Below are positions 26,498 through 35,612 of a DNA stretch of 64,000 nucleotides, in pieces. Numbering within the stretch: position 1 is the first letter of the stretch; every line of letters begins with the position of its first letter. The notes beneath the pieces were generated by a model. That model did no database searches. It was not told the origin of the DNA and saw only the letters and a list, made by a program, of their open reading frames with translations. The DNA is from Modicisalibacter muralis (lineage in GTDB: Bacteria; Pseudomonadota; Gammaproteobacteria; Pseudomonadales; Halomonadaceae): assembly GCF_900102945.1 (NCBI RefSeq), contig NZ_FNGI01000009.1, positions 62,001 to 126,000 on the forward strand. Reading direction: 5' to 3'. Both the position numbers and the translations under genes were made by a program.

Positions 26498-28030
26498 ATG
26501 ACCGCCAAGCGGCCCAATATTCTATTCTTGATGGCCGACCAGATGGCCGTGCAATCACTGCCTTTCCATGGCCATCCACTGGTCAAGACACCCCACCTTT
26601 CTCGACTGGCGGCCGAGGGCGTGGTGTTCGATTCGGCCTACTGCAATAGCCCGCTATGCGCGCCCTCGCGCTTCACCTTGATGGCCGGCCAGTTGCCGTC
26701 GCGTGTCGGCGGCTACGACAACGCCGCCGACTTTCCGGCGGACACGCCGACCTTCGCCCATTACCTGCGCGACGAGGGTTACTACACTGCGCTGTCCGGC
26801 AAGATGCATTTCTGCGGCCCGGATCAGTTGCACGGGTTCGAAGAGCGCCTGACCACCGATATTTATCCCGCCGATTATGGCTGGTTCGTCGACTGGGAAA
26901 ACTTCGAGTCTCGGCCGAGCTATTACCACAACATGTCATCGGTGACCCAGGCCGGGCCTTGCGTGCGTTCCAACCAGCTCGACTTCGACGACGAAGTCGC
27001 CTTCCGCGCCCGGCGTTTCCTCTACGACTATGCACGCAACGGCGAGCAGCGGCCGTTCTGTCTGACGGTGTCGATGACCCACCCGCACGACCCCTATACC
27101 ATTCCCCAGCAGTACTGGGATCGTTATGCGCACGACGACATCGACATGCCTCGCGTGCCCTACTCACGCGAGTTGCTGGACCCCCACTCCCAGCGGTTGC
27201 GTCACGTCTACCAACTCGACGAGGACACGCTCAGCGACGCCCAGATCCGCAACGCGCGCCACGCCTACTACGGTGCGATCAGCTACGTCGACGATCAGAT
27301 CGGCGCGGTGCTCGAGGCGCTCAGAGAGACCGGGCTGGAGGAGGACACCATCATCGTGTTCTCCGGCGATCACGGCGACATGCTCGGCGAGCGTGGCCTG
27401 TGGTACAAGATGAGCTGGTTCGAGGGCTCGGCGCGGGTGCCGATGATCGTCCACGCCCCCGGCCGCTTCGCGCCGGCACGAGTCAGCGAATCGGTGTCGA
27501 CCATGGATCTGCTGCCGACCTTCGCCGAAATCGCCCACGGCGGTACGCCGCCGGAATACGCCGTGCCCATCGACGGGCGCAGCCTGCTGCCTCACCTGAC
27601 CGGACGCGGCGGTCACGATGAAGTGATCGGCGAGTATCTTGGCGAGGGCGCCATCGCGCCGCTGCTGATGATCCGCCGCGGGTGCTACAAGTTCGTCTGC
27701 TCGGCGCCCGACCCGGACCAGTTGTTCGACCTGGAAGCCGACCCGCTGGAACTGACCAACCTGGCCGAGGACCCGGCGCACCAGGACCTGCGCAAGCAGT
27801 TTCGCGACGAGGCCGCCCGGCGTTGGGACAACGACAAGCTGCACGGTGAGGTGATCGCCAGCCAGCGCCGTCGCAAGCTGGTGTCGCGGGCGCTCAAGCA
27901 GGGCAAGGTGACGCCCTGGGATCACCAGCCGACGTTCGATGCCAGCACCCAGTACATGCGCAATAACGTCGATCTCGATGACCTCGAGCGACGCTCGCGC
28001 TTCCCGGCGGTACCCGTCGTTCAGCCATGA
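26498..28030 (+). CDS. betC: Choline-sulfatase BetC
   Basis: This 510-residue arylsulfatase-superfamily enzyme hydrolyses choline-O-sulfate to choline and sulfate in the cytoplasm (no signal peptide). The formylglycine-modified Cys is in CAPSR (Cys54); metal ligands include Asp14 in LFLMADQ and the later VFSGDHGDMLGERGLW. The C-terminal extension is typical of BetC. The ATG at 26498 (GGGAGA upstream) gives the standard MTAKRPNIL N-terminus. An in-frame ATG at 26453 also has an AGGGAG site and would add 15 residues. It is coupled to the SulP gene by a 4-nt overlap. Confidence 0.93.
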   Translation: MTAKRPNILFLMADQMAVQSLPFHGHPLVKTPHLSRLAAEGVVFDSAYCNSPLCAPSRFTLMAGQLPSRVGGYDNAADFPADTPTFAHYLRDEGYYTALSGKMHFCGPDQLHGFEERLTTDIYPADYGWFVDWENFESRPSYYHNMSSVTQAGPCVRSNQLDFDDEVAFRARRFLYDYARNGEQRPFCLTVSMTHPHDPYTIPQQYWDRYAHDDIDMPRVPYSRELLDPHSQRLRHVYQLDEDTLSDAQIRNARHAYYGAISYVDDQIGAVLEALRETGLEEDTIIVFSGDHGDMLGERGLWYKMSWFEGSARVPMIVHAPGRFAPARVSESVSTMDLLPTFAEIAHGGTPPEYAVPIDGRSLLPHLTGRGGHDEVIGEYLGEGAIAPLLMIRRGCYKFVCSAPDPDQLFDLEADPLELTNLAEDPAHQDLRKQFRDEAARRWDNDKLHGEVIASQRRRKLVSRALKQGKVTPWDHQPTFDASTQYMRNNVDLDDLERRSRFPAVPVVQP

Positions 28031-29658
28031 TGGCATCCGGGCCGGATATCGGCGGGCTGCGGCGCTGGCTGCCGTTTCTGCGCTGGCTACCGGTCCAGAC
28101 GCCGCGCTCGCTGCGAGCCGATGCCGTCGCGGCATTGACCGGCGCGGTGCTGGTCGTGCCGCAGGGTGTCGCCTATGCGCTGCTCGCCGGGCTACCGCCC
28201 GAGTACGGACTCTATACCGCCATCGTTCCCGCCATGCTGGCCGCGTTGTTCGGCTCATCAAGGCAGATGGTCAGCGGACCGACGGCGGCGCTGTCGATCG
28301 CCTTGTTCGCCACGCTACAGCCGTTCGCCGGGGCCGGCACCAGCGAGTTCATCTCCCTGGCGCTGACCCTGACCTTTCTCGCCGGCTGTTTCCAGCTACT
28401 GCTGGGCCTGGTCAGGATGGGCGCGCTGATCGACCTCGTCTCGCATTCGGTGGTAACGGGATTCACCGCCGGCGCGGCATTGATCATCGCTACCAGTCAG
28501 TTGGCGTATGCGCTGGGCCTCGAATCGCTACAGGCCGACGGCTTTCTCGCTACCGGTTCGCAGTTGCTCGCCCATCTCGATGAAACCCAACTGAGTGCCC
28601 TGCTGATCGCCGCAGGCACTTGCGCGTCATGCCTGGCGTTCAAGCGCTGGCTGCCACGTTGGCCGGGTATGCTGATAACGCTGGTGGCCGCCTCCTTGCT
28701 GGCACACCTGCTCGACCCACGGCATGTCGAAATCCTGCGCATCGCAGCGATACCGACGCAGTTGCCACCCTTGTCGGCGCCGGATTTTTCCCTCGAGACC
28801 CTGCGCATGCTGACACCCGGCGCCATCGCCCTGGGGCTGCTGGGGCTGGTCGAGGCGCTGGCGATTGCCCGTGCCTTCGCGGCACGTGCCGGGCAACGCC
28901 TGGATAGCAACCAGGAATTCATCGGCCAGGGGCTCTCCAATATCGGTGGCGCCTTCTTCTCCGGCTATCTGTCGTCGGGGTCGTTCACGCGTTCCGGCCT
29001 CAATGTCGGCGCCGGGGCTCGTTCCCCGCTGGCCGCCGCGCTGTCCGCGCTGTTTTTGATACCGATGCTGATGCTGGCGGCGCCGCTGCTGCACTACGTC
29101 CCGATGCCGGCCATGGCCGGCATGCTGCTACTGGTCGCCTTCAACCTGGTCGACCGTCACGCCATTCACGAAGTACTGGCCACCAGCCGCTCGGAAACGG
29201 CGGTGATGCTGCTCACCTTCGTCGGCACGCTACTGCTACAGCTGGAATTCGCCATCTATCTCGGCGTGCTGGCTTCACTGGTGCTCTACCTGCGCCGCAC
29301 CACTCGCCCACCGGTGGTGGAATGCGCACTGGTGGAGGCCCCCGAAGAGATCCGGCAGGTGGTGAAGGAACACGCCTGCACGGTAGTCAGAATCGACGGC
29401 TCGCTGTTCTTCGGCGCCTGCGAGTCGGTCGGCCAGCGCCTCGACCGCTTCGAGCGGGAGAACTTGGTGGTACTGGCGGCGGGCATCAATTTCATCGACC
29501 TGAGCGGTATTCACCTACTCAAGCGACAGGCACGCCTCTGCCACGCCCGAGGCGGAACGCTGTACCTGGCCTGGGCCAAACCCGACGTCAGCGCCCGCCT
29601 GAAGCGAGCCGGCGTATTCGGCAATGACCCGGACAAGCCCACGGCAATAACAATATGA
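28027..29658 (+). CDS. SulP-family anion transporter with STAS domain
   Basis: This 543-residue protein has about 10-12 membrane segments and the SulP signature region AVLVVPQGVAYALLAGLPPEYGLYTAIVPAM. QEFIGQGLSNIGGAFFSGYLSSGSFTRSGLN follows as an adjacent family block (residues quoted in parts), then a C-terminal STAS domain (about 435-540). The start ATG overlaps the betC stop (ATGA). Translational coupling suggests that it moves sulfate released by BetC, or imports choline-O-sulfate itself; neither is proven. Confidence 0.88.
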   Translation: MMASGPDIGGLRRWLPFLRWLPVQTPRSLRADAVAALTGAVLVVPQGVAYALLAGLPPEYGLYTAIVPAMLAALFGSSRQMVSGPTAALSIALFATLQPFAGAGTSEFISLALTLTFLAGCFQLLLGLVRMGALIDLVSHSVVTGFTAGAALIIATSQLAYALGLESLQADGFLATGSQLLAHLDETQLSALLIAAGTCASCLAFKRWLPRWPGMLITLVAASLLAHLLDPRHVEILRIAAIPTQLPPLSAPDFSLETLRMLTPGAIALGLLGLVEALAIARAFAARAGQRLDSNQEFIGQGLSNIGGAFFSGYLSSGSFTRSGLNVGAGARSPLAAALSALFLIPMLMLAAPLLHYVPMPAMAGMLLLVAFNLVDRHAIHEVLATSRSETAVMLLTFVGTLLLQLEFAIYLGVLASLVLYLRRTTRPPVVECALVEAPEEIRQVVKEHACTVVRIDGSLFFGACESVGQRLDRFERENLVVLAAGINFIDLSGIHLLKRQARLCHARGGTLYLAWAKPDVSARLKRAGVFGNDPDKPTAITI

Positions 29659-29668
29659 GAGGTATCCC

Positions 29669-31711
29669 ATGACCGACAAGCCATCCGAGAACGAGCGGAG
29701 CAATCGCCTGAATCCAGCCGTTTTTCACGGTTCCGTGGCAGGTATCGTGATCTTTCTGGTCTACGCGACCGTCTTCACCGAGCATGCCACGGCGTTCTTC
29801 AACGCCGGGCTGAGCTGGGTCGGCAGCACCTTCGGCTGGTATTACATGCTGGCGATCGTCGCCTATCTGGTATTCGTGGTGCTGATCGGGGTATCGCGAT
29901 TCGGCAGGATTCGCCTGGGCCCCGACCATTCGCGACCGGAATTCTCACTGCTGTCGTGGACGGCTATGCTGTTCGCCGCTGGACTCGGCGGCGCCATCCT
30001 GTTCTTCGTGGTCTCCGAACCGCTGACGCACTACCTCAACCCACCTATCGGCGACGGCGGCGCACCACAGGCGCAACGTCGCGCCATCGTGCAGACTTTC
30101 ATGCACTGGGGCATTTCGGGGTGGGGGCTGTATGTGCTGATGGGCATGGCACTGGCCTATTTCAGCTACCGCCACCGCCTGCCGCTGGCGATTCGCTCGA
30201 CGCTCTACCCGCTGCTGGGCAAGCGCATCTACGGGCCGATCGGCGACGTCGTCGACATCACCGCCGTGCTGGCCATCGTGTTTGGCATCGCCACCGCACT
30301 CGGCATCGGCGTGATCCAGATGAACTATGGGCTGACCTATCTGTTCGGCGTACCGGAGGGGCTAACCGCGCAGATTCTGCTGATCGTCCTGGTAGTGACC
30401 ATGGCCACCCTCTCGGTGGTGACGGGAGTCGACAAGGGCATCCGTCGACTGTCGGAATTCAACCTATTGCTGGTAGTGGGCGTGGTGCTGTTCGTGCTCT
30501 TCCAGGGCGACACGCTGCATTTGCTCAACGCGCTGGTACTGAACACCGGCGACTACCTGGTCGCGCTCATCGGCAAAAGCTTCGATACCTACGCCTATGC
30601 GCCACAGGCCCAGAGTTGGTTCAATGGCTGGACGGTGTTCTTCTGGGGTTGGTGGATCGCCTGGGCGCCGTTCGTTGGCCTGTTCCTGGCGCGCATCTCG
30701 CGCGGCCGCACGATCCGCGAGTTCGTCGCCGGCGCGCTGTTCATCCCGCTGGTTTTCGTGATGGTGATGATGTCCGTGTTCGGCAACAGCGGCATCGACA
30801 TGGTCGACCAGGGTCTGGTCGTGCTGGGCGAGCAGGCCATCGACATGCCGCAGGCCACCATCTACACCTTTCTCGAGCAGTTGCCCTGGGTCGGGGTGAC
30901 GGCCGGCATCGTCACGCTGCTGAGTATCGTCTTCTTCGTTACCTCGGCCGATTCCGGCGCGCTGGTGCTGTCCAACTTCACTTATATCCTGCGCGACGTA
31001 AATCACGACGCGCCGGTGCGACTGCGCGTGTTCTGGTCCACGATCATCGGCCTGATCACCGTCGCCCTGCTAATGGCCGGTGGCCTGAAGACCCTACAGA
31101 GCGCCGTGGTGATCACCGCCTTGCCGTTCTCGGTAGTGATTTTCCTGACCATGATCGGCATGTACCGCTCGCTGAAGGTTGAAGTCGGCAAGGCCGATGC
31201 GCGTCGGCAAGTGGCCTCCAGTGGCGCCGCCGGCAGTGACTGGCGCGAACGACTCGACCGCACCCTTGACGGTTCGACACACGACGGCGCGCAGGCGACG
31301 CTGCGTCATGCCATTCGACCCGCACTGGTCCAACTCGCCGAGGAGCTCGCCCAGCGCGGCCAGCATGCCACGGTTACCGAGCAGAAAATGACCGGCTCCG
31401 AGATGCTTTGCCCGTCGCTACGGGTGGACTTCGATGGCGCGCCCAGCTTCATTTACCAGATACGTCCGCACCGCATGCAAACACCCAGCTTCCTGCCCGC
31501 CGATGATGACTACTACCTGCGACTCGACGTGCACCTGACCGAGGGCGGGCTGGGCCAGGACCTCAACGGCTATACCCGCCTACAGGTCATTCATGACGTG
31601 CTCAACGAATACCAACGGCATCTGCGTTTTCTGGCCCAGGCCAGCGAGAACGGCAGCCTGGAGACCATACCCGGCCATGCCGTCGGAAGCGTCGCCACGC
31701 CGGCTGACTGA
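29669..31711 (+). CDS. betT: BCCT-family choline/betaine transporter BetT
   Basis: This 680-residue transporter has 12 membrane segments and the BCCT signature GWWIAWAPFVGLFLARISRG, followed by a long cytosolic C-terminal domain (about 505-680) like that of osmoregulated BetT. It brings in choline for oxidation to glycine betaine, the main compatible solute of halophiles. It lies 10 nt after sulP, so betC-sulP-betT is one operon. The choline dehydrogenase genes betA and betB are not in the window. Confidence 0.9.
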   Translation: MTDKPSENERSNRLNPAVFHGSVAGIVIFLVYATVFTEHATAFFNAGLSWVGSTFGWYYMLAIVAYLVFVVLIGVSRFGRIRLGPDHSRPEFSLLSWTAMLFAAGLGGAILFFVVSEPLTHYLNPPIGDGGAPQAQRRAIVQTFMHWGISGWGLYVLMGMALAYFSYRHRLPLAIRSTLYPLLGKRIYGPIGDVVDITAVLAIVFGIATALGIGVIQMNYGLTYLFGVPEGLTAQILLIVLVVTMATLSVVTGVDKGIRRLSEFNLLLVVGVVLFVLFQGDTLHLLNALVLNTGDYLVALIGKSFDTYAYAPQAQSWFNGWTVFFWGWWIAWAPFVGLFLARISRGRTIREFVAGALFIPLVFVMVMMSVFGNSGIDMVDQGLVVLGEQAIDMPQATIYTFLEQLPWVGVTAGIVTLLSIVFFVTSADSGALVLSNFTYILRDVNHDAPVRLRVFWSTIIGLITVALLMAGGLKTLQSAVVITALPFSVVIFLTMIGMYRSLKVEVGKADARRQVASSGAAGSDWRERLDRTLDGSTHDGAQATLRHAIRPALVQLAEELAQRGQHATVTEQKMTGSEMLCPSLRVDFDGAPSFIYQIRPHRMQTPSFLPADDDYYLRLDVHLTEGGLGQDLNGYTRLQVIHDVLNEYQRHLRFLAQASENGSLETIPGHAVGSVATPAD

Positions 31712-31749
31712 CCCGACAGAGACTATTCGTTCGCTAAATCGAGCCGTAC

Positions 31750-31816
31750 CTCGCCCGCGCGGCAACTTCTTGCTCGTGCGGGCGAGAAGTTGCTCGATTC
31801 AGGCAACTTATTGCCT
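31750..31816 (+). other. Competing-hairpin segment between betT and hcp
   Basis: Four mutually interfering pairings are visible: CTCGCCCGC (31750-31758) with GCGGGCGAG (31778-31786); GCAACTTC (31762-31769) with GAAGTTGC (31786-31793); AAGTTGC (31787-31793) with GCAACTT (31803-31809); and AGGCAA with TTGCCT (31801-31816). The first two interlock as a pseudoknot would. The rest of the 242-nt gap is AT-rich and probably contains the hcp promoter. Confidence 0.5.
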
Positions 31817-31953
31817 AATTCAACTTTAATTTTGATGATGAAAAATATAACTATCTATTTTTAAAGGAGTAACTGATTCTCGGCCTGAAATCTGCTCTAT
31901 GACACTTGTCCTCAGAGGCACTCGAGGCATCTTTATTCATCCAGGAGCAGATC

Positions 31954-32472
31954 ATGCCAACACCTTGCTATATCAGTATCGAAGGCCAGACCCAGGGCAA
32001 CATCACCGCCGGCGCCTTTACTCCGGATTCCGTGGGCAACATCTATGTCGAAGGCCACGAAGACCAGATGCTGGTTCAGGAATTCAAGCACGTCGTCACC
32101 GTGCCGACCGATCCGCAATCCGGCCAGCCCAGCGGCCAGCGTGCCCATAAGCCGTTCATCTTCACCGTGGCGCTGAACAAGGCCGTGCCGCTGATGTACA
32201 ACGCCCTGGCTACCGGCGAAATGCTGCCCAACGTCGAGCTCAAGTGGTACCGCACCTCCATCGAAGGCAAGCAGGAGCACTTCTTCACCACCTCGCTGAC
32301 CGATGCCACCATCGTCGATATCAACCTGCGCATGCCGCATGCCCAGGACGCCACGCGCGCCGAGTTCACCCAGCTCATGGACGTTTCGCTGGCTTACCGC
32401 AAGATCGATTGGGAGCACACCGTCGCCGGCACTTCCGGCTCCGACGACTGGCGCGCGCCGATCGAAGCCTAA
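31954..32472 (+). CDS. hcp: Type VI secretion system tube protein Hcp
   Basis: This 172-residue Hcp starts MPTPCYISIEGQTQGNITAG and contains HKPFIFTVALNKAVPLMYNAL and the conserved HAQDATRAEFTQLMDVSLAY near the end. Hcp hexamers stack into the T6SS tube and can carry effectors. The ATG at 31954 has CAGGAG upstream. It has its own strong terminator, so it is expressed separately from, and probably more than, vgrG. No core T6SS baseplate or sheath genes are in the window. Confidence 0.93.
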   Translation: MPTPCYISIEGQTQGNITAGAFTPDSVGNIYVEGHEDQMLVQEFKHVVTVPTDPQSGQPSGQRAHKPFIFTVALNKAVPLMYNALATGEMLPNVELKWYRTSIEGKQEHFFTTSLTDATIVDINLRMPHAQDATRAEFTQLMDVSLAYRKIDWEHTVAGTSGSDDWRAPIEA

Positions 32473-32528
32473 GCCCTAGCATCACAAGGGTTGTTACGGC
32501 GGCTTTCCCATACTCGCCTTTTCCTGCT

Positions 32529-32573
32529 CACCACAACGGGCGCCAAGACACCCGTTGTGGTGGGTTTGTCTTT
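32529..32573 (+). terminator. Rho-independent terminator after hcp
   Basis: CACCACAACGGG (32529-32540) pairs perfectly with CCCGTTGTGGTG (32551-32562) around a 10-nt loop, followed by GGTTTGTCTTT. It separates hcp from vgrG. Confidence 0.88.
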
Positions 32574-32592
32574 ATGATCAAGAGAGACCGCC

Positions 32593-34791
32593 TTGGCCCA
32601 CTCAACCGGACTGCAGTTCACGCTAACACTAGCCAACGATGACGCGGCCGACCTGGCGGTGGTCGACTTCGAGGGCACGGAGAGCCTGTCGGCGCCGTTC
32701 AAGCTGCGCGTGGCCTTCGCCAGCCGTCGCCATGACCTGTCGCCGGGCGACTGGCTCGACCGCGAGGTGGGCCTGACGGTGTGGCAGGACGGCATGGCGC
32801 TGCGCCGCTTTCACGGCATCGTCGCCGAGTTCGCCCAGGGCGACCGTGGCCATCGCCGCACGCATTACTCGATCCTCGTGCGCCCGGCGCTGTGGCGGCT
32901 GTCGTTGCGGCACAACTCACGCATCTTCCAGCGCGTCTCGCCACAGACCATCATCGCTACCCTGCTCGCCGAGCGCGGCATCCGCGAGGTGGCCTTTGCG
33001 CTCAGCCGCGAGCCGGCCGAGCGCGAGTACTGCGTGCAGTACCGCGAGACCGACCTGGCCTTTATCGAGCGCCTCGCCGCCGAGGAAGGCTGGTGCTACT
33101 TTCACGAGCGCGTCGCGCCAGCGGGTGAAGCCGCTGATGGCGCTTCGTCGAGTGACGGGAACGACACAGATACTCAGCGCCTGGTGTTCGCCGACGATCC
33201 ACGGACCTTTGCCAGCCTCGGCGCCCGGCCCTATCACGGCCGTGCCGGAGGCACGGCCCCCAAGCGGCATGTCCGCCGCCTGAGCCAGACCGCGCGGGTG
33301 CGCTCCGCGTCGGTGACCCTCAAGGACGATTCCTTCAAGCAGCCGGGCTATTCACAGTTACATCAGGCCCAGCTACACGAACACCCGGCCGAGGGGCTCG
33401 ACGCCCACGCCCAGCACCCCGGCTCTCCCCAACATTACGAACACTACGACTATCCCGGGCGATACAAGGCCGATGCCTCGGGCCGCGCCTTCACCCAGGC
33501 CCGCCTCGAGCATCTGAGAAGTGACGCCCTTGGCGTGACGGCCCAAAGCGACCTGCCCGAACTGCTGCCCGGGGCGCGCTTCAGCCTCACCGGGCACGAC
33601 AACACCGCGCTCAATCGCGACTGGCAGACGGTCACGGTGGTGCATGACGGCCAGCAACCCCAGGCGCTGGAAGAAGACGCCGTGGGCGTTACCGCCAGCG
33701 ATCGCGCCGGCGCCGACTCGAGTCAGGACATGACCCGCTACGGCAATACGCTGACACTGACTCCCGCCGACCAGACCTGGCGCCCCAAGCCCAACCCCCA
33801 TCCCCGCGTCGACGGTCCGCAGGTCGCCGTGGTGGTCGGCCCCGAGGGCGAAGAGATCCACTGCGACGCCTACGGCCGGGTCAAGGTGCTGTTCCCCTGG
33901 GATCGTTATGCCGAAGGCAATGACACCAGCAGCGCCTGGCTGCGTGTATCCCAGGGCTGGGCCGGCGGTGGCTACGGCGCGATGGCGATCCCGCGCATCG
34001 GTCACGAGGTGATCGTCAGTTTCCTCGAAGGCGACCCCGACCAGCCGCTGATCACCGGGCGCACCTATCACGCGGTGAATACCCCGCCCTATGCGCTACC
34101 CGAGCACAAGACACGCACCGTGATCCGCACCCAGACCCATCAGGGCGAGGGCTTCAACGAACTGCGCTTCGAGGACCAGCACGCCCGCGAACAGATCTGG
34201 CTGTATGCGCAGAAGGATTTGGAACTGCTGACCCGCAACGACCGCACGGAAGAGATCCGTCGCGACAGTCACCTCGCGATCCAGCGCGACCGCATCAGCG
34301 AGCTCGACCGCGACGAACACCTCAGCGTACACGGCGAGCGCCGCGAGAAGATCGACGGCGACGACAGCCTGATCGTCGGCCAGACCCGCCACGAGAAAAT
34401 CGGCCGGGCCACGCTTATCGAGGCCGGGCGCGAGGTTCATTACCGCGCGGGGCAACGCACTACCCTGGAGGCGGGGGCCGAGATCACCCTGAAAGCCGGC
34501 GGCAGCTTCCTCAAGCTCGACCCGAGTGGCGTCACCCTCGTCGGCCCCAGCGTCAAGGTCAACGCGGGTGGCAGCCCAGGCTCGGGCAGTGGCCAAGGCG
34601 CCCAGACACCGCTGTTACCAGGCCACGTCAAAGCCGTAACCCACCAAACGATCACGCCGGTTTCCTATGAGCAGTTACTGACGGCGCCGTTGAATGGCGC
34701 GACCACCATTGAGGTCTGCCAGATTCAGGATGCGACCAGGGCCTCCGGGCCTGAGAACTGTGGCCTGGGAGCACAATGCCGATGCGGATAA
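32593..34791 (+). CDS. vgrG: Type VI secretion system spike protein VgrG
   Basis: This 732-residue VgrG has a gp27-like N-terminal half ([11 protein letters not shown] and [16 protein letters not shown], then [25 protein letters not shown]). A gp5/OB region follows ([13 protein letters not shown] and [20 protein letters not shown]), then a beta-helix and a short Cys-containing tail ([13 protein letters not shown]). Translation starts at TTG (32593): the frame is closed by a stop just upstream and no earlier ATG exists. No enzymatic domain is fused to its C-terminus, so cargo is presumably loaded by the downstream adaptor. Confidence 0.93.
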   Translation: MAHSTGLQFTLTLANDDAADLAVVDFEGTESLSAPFKLRVAFASRRHDLSPGDWLDREVGLTVWQDGMALRRFHGIVAEFAQGDRGHRRTHYSILVRPALWRLSLRHNSRIFQRVSPQTIIATLLAERGIREVAFALSREPAEREYCVQYRETDLAFIERLAAEEGWCYFHERVAPAGEAADGASSSDGNDTDTQRLVFADDPRTFASLGARPYHGRAGGTAPKRHVRRLSQTARVRSASVTLKDDSFKQPGYSQLHQAQLHEHPAEGLDAHAQHPGSPQHYEHYDYPGRYKADASGRAFTQARLEHLRSDALGVTAQSDLPELLPGARFSLTGHDNTALNRDWQTVTVVHDGQQPQALEEDAVGVTASDRAGADSSQDMTRYGNTLTLTPADQTWRPKPNPHPRVDGPQVAVVVGPEGEEIHCDAYGRVKVLFPWDRYAEGNDTSSAWLRVSQGWAGGGYGAMAIPRIGHEVIVSFLEGDPDQPLITGRTYHAVNTPPYALPEHKTRTVIRTQTHQGEGFNELRFEDQHAREQIWLYAQKDLELLTRNDRTEEIRRDSHLAIQRDRISELDRDEHLSVHGERREKIDGDDSLIVGQTRHEKIGRATLIEAGREVHYRAGQRTTLEAGAEITLKAGGSFLKLDPSGVTLVGPSVKVNAGGSPGSGSGQGAQTPLLPGHVKAVTHQTITPVSYEQLLTAPLNGATTIEVCQIQDATRASGPENCGLGAQCRCG

Positions 34792-35612
34792 ACACACCAG
34801 AGCCGCCCCAGCGGCCCTTGAAATCACGCTTCCTGATCGACCTGGCCATGCATCGCGATGGGTTGCGTGAGATGCGCAAGGCCGAGCCGGACGCTCGCCA
34901 TGAATTGCTGTATTGGCAGACCGATCACAAGGGCATGGCCGATGCCGGGCCGCTATTGGTCGAACCCGTCTCATCCGGCGCCTGCGCCACCTGTCGGCAA
35001 TGGCTCGAACAAGGGCTGGCCATCGAGTTGCAGGGCACGCGGCGCTTTGATGATACCGCTACGCATCTGCGCACCCTGACGATGACGGAGCGTGAATCAT
35101 TGCCACCGGCGCTGTTTCGTTACGCGGACTCGCGACTGTATGCCGGGCTGCAATCGGTACTCGATGAGCATGAGCGCGCCCGCCTGTTGGGACCGAACGA
35201 GGCGATGACGGGCATGGCGGGCAACGAGGCGTGGACGCTACGCCAGCCGCCGTTGGCTGCGGAACGTTATGTGCTGACTGACGCGCCATTCCGGCTGACT
35301 CAGCCGCATTTGCAGGGGCTGCAGACGTGGCGTGAACGTGCATTGCTACAACCCCTGGTGGACCAACACACCATCCCTATCGAACGGCTAGTGGGCTGGT
35401 TCCAACAGATGATAGCCATGGGGTTTGACAACGAACAGACCTGCTTTGAGGGCTGCCAACGCCTGGCCTCGCTGGGTTTCGATCAACCCCTCGACTCGCA
35501 TTGTGCGGCTATCCAGGCCCTGGGCGCTGCGCCCTGGCAGACCAAGCTGGCTGCGCTGGAAGCCCGGCTTATCCACGCTCGAGGCACCGTTCAGGAGGCC
35601 CATCATGACTAG
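34776..35612 (+). CDS. DUF4123 T6SS adaptor/chaperone
   Basis: This 278-residue protein overlaps the vgrG stop by 16 nt. The N-terminal half matches DUF4123 (Tap/TEC) in pattern: [21 protein letters not shown], then a conserved [13 protein letters not shown] and [17 protein letters not shown]4123 proteins bind a VgrG tip and a specific effector, helping to load it. Its position between vgrG and a lipase-fold gene fits that role. No signal peptide is seen. Confidence 0.8.
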   Translation: MPMRINTPEPPQRPLKSRFLIDLAMHRDGLREMRKAEPDARHELLYWQTDHKGMADAGPLLVEPVSSGACATCRQWLEQGLAIELQGTRRFDDTATHLRTLTMTERESLPPALFRYADSRLYAGLQSVLDEHERARLLGPNEAMTGMAGNEAWTLRQPPLAAERYVLTDAPFRLTQPHLQGLQTWRERALLQPLVDQHTIPIERLVGWFQQMIAMGFDNEQTCFEGCQRLASLGFDQPLDSHCAAIQALGAAPWQTKLAALEARLIHARGTVQEAHHD

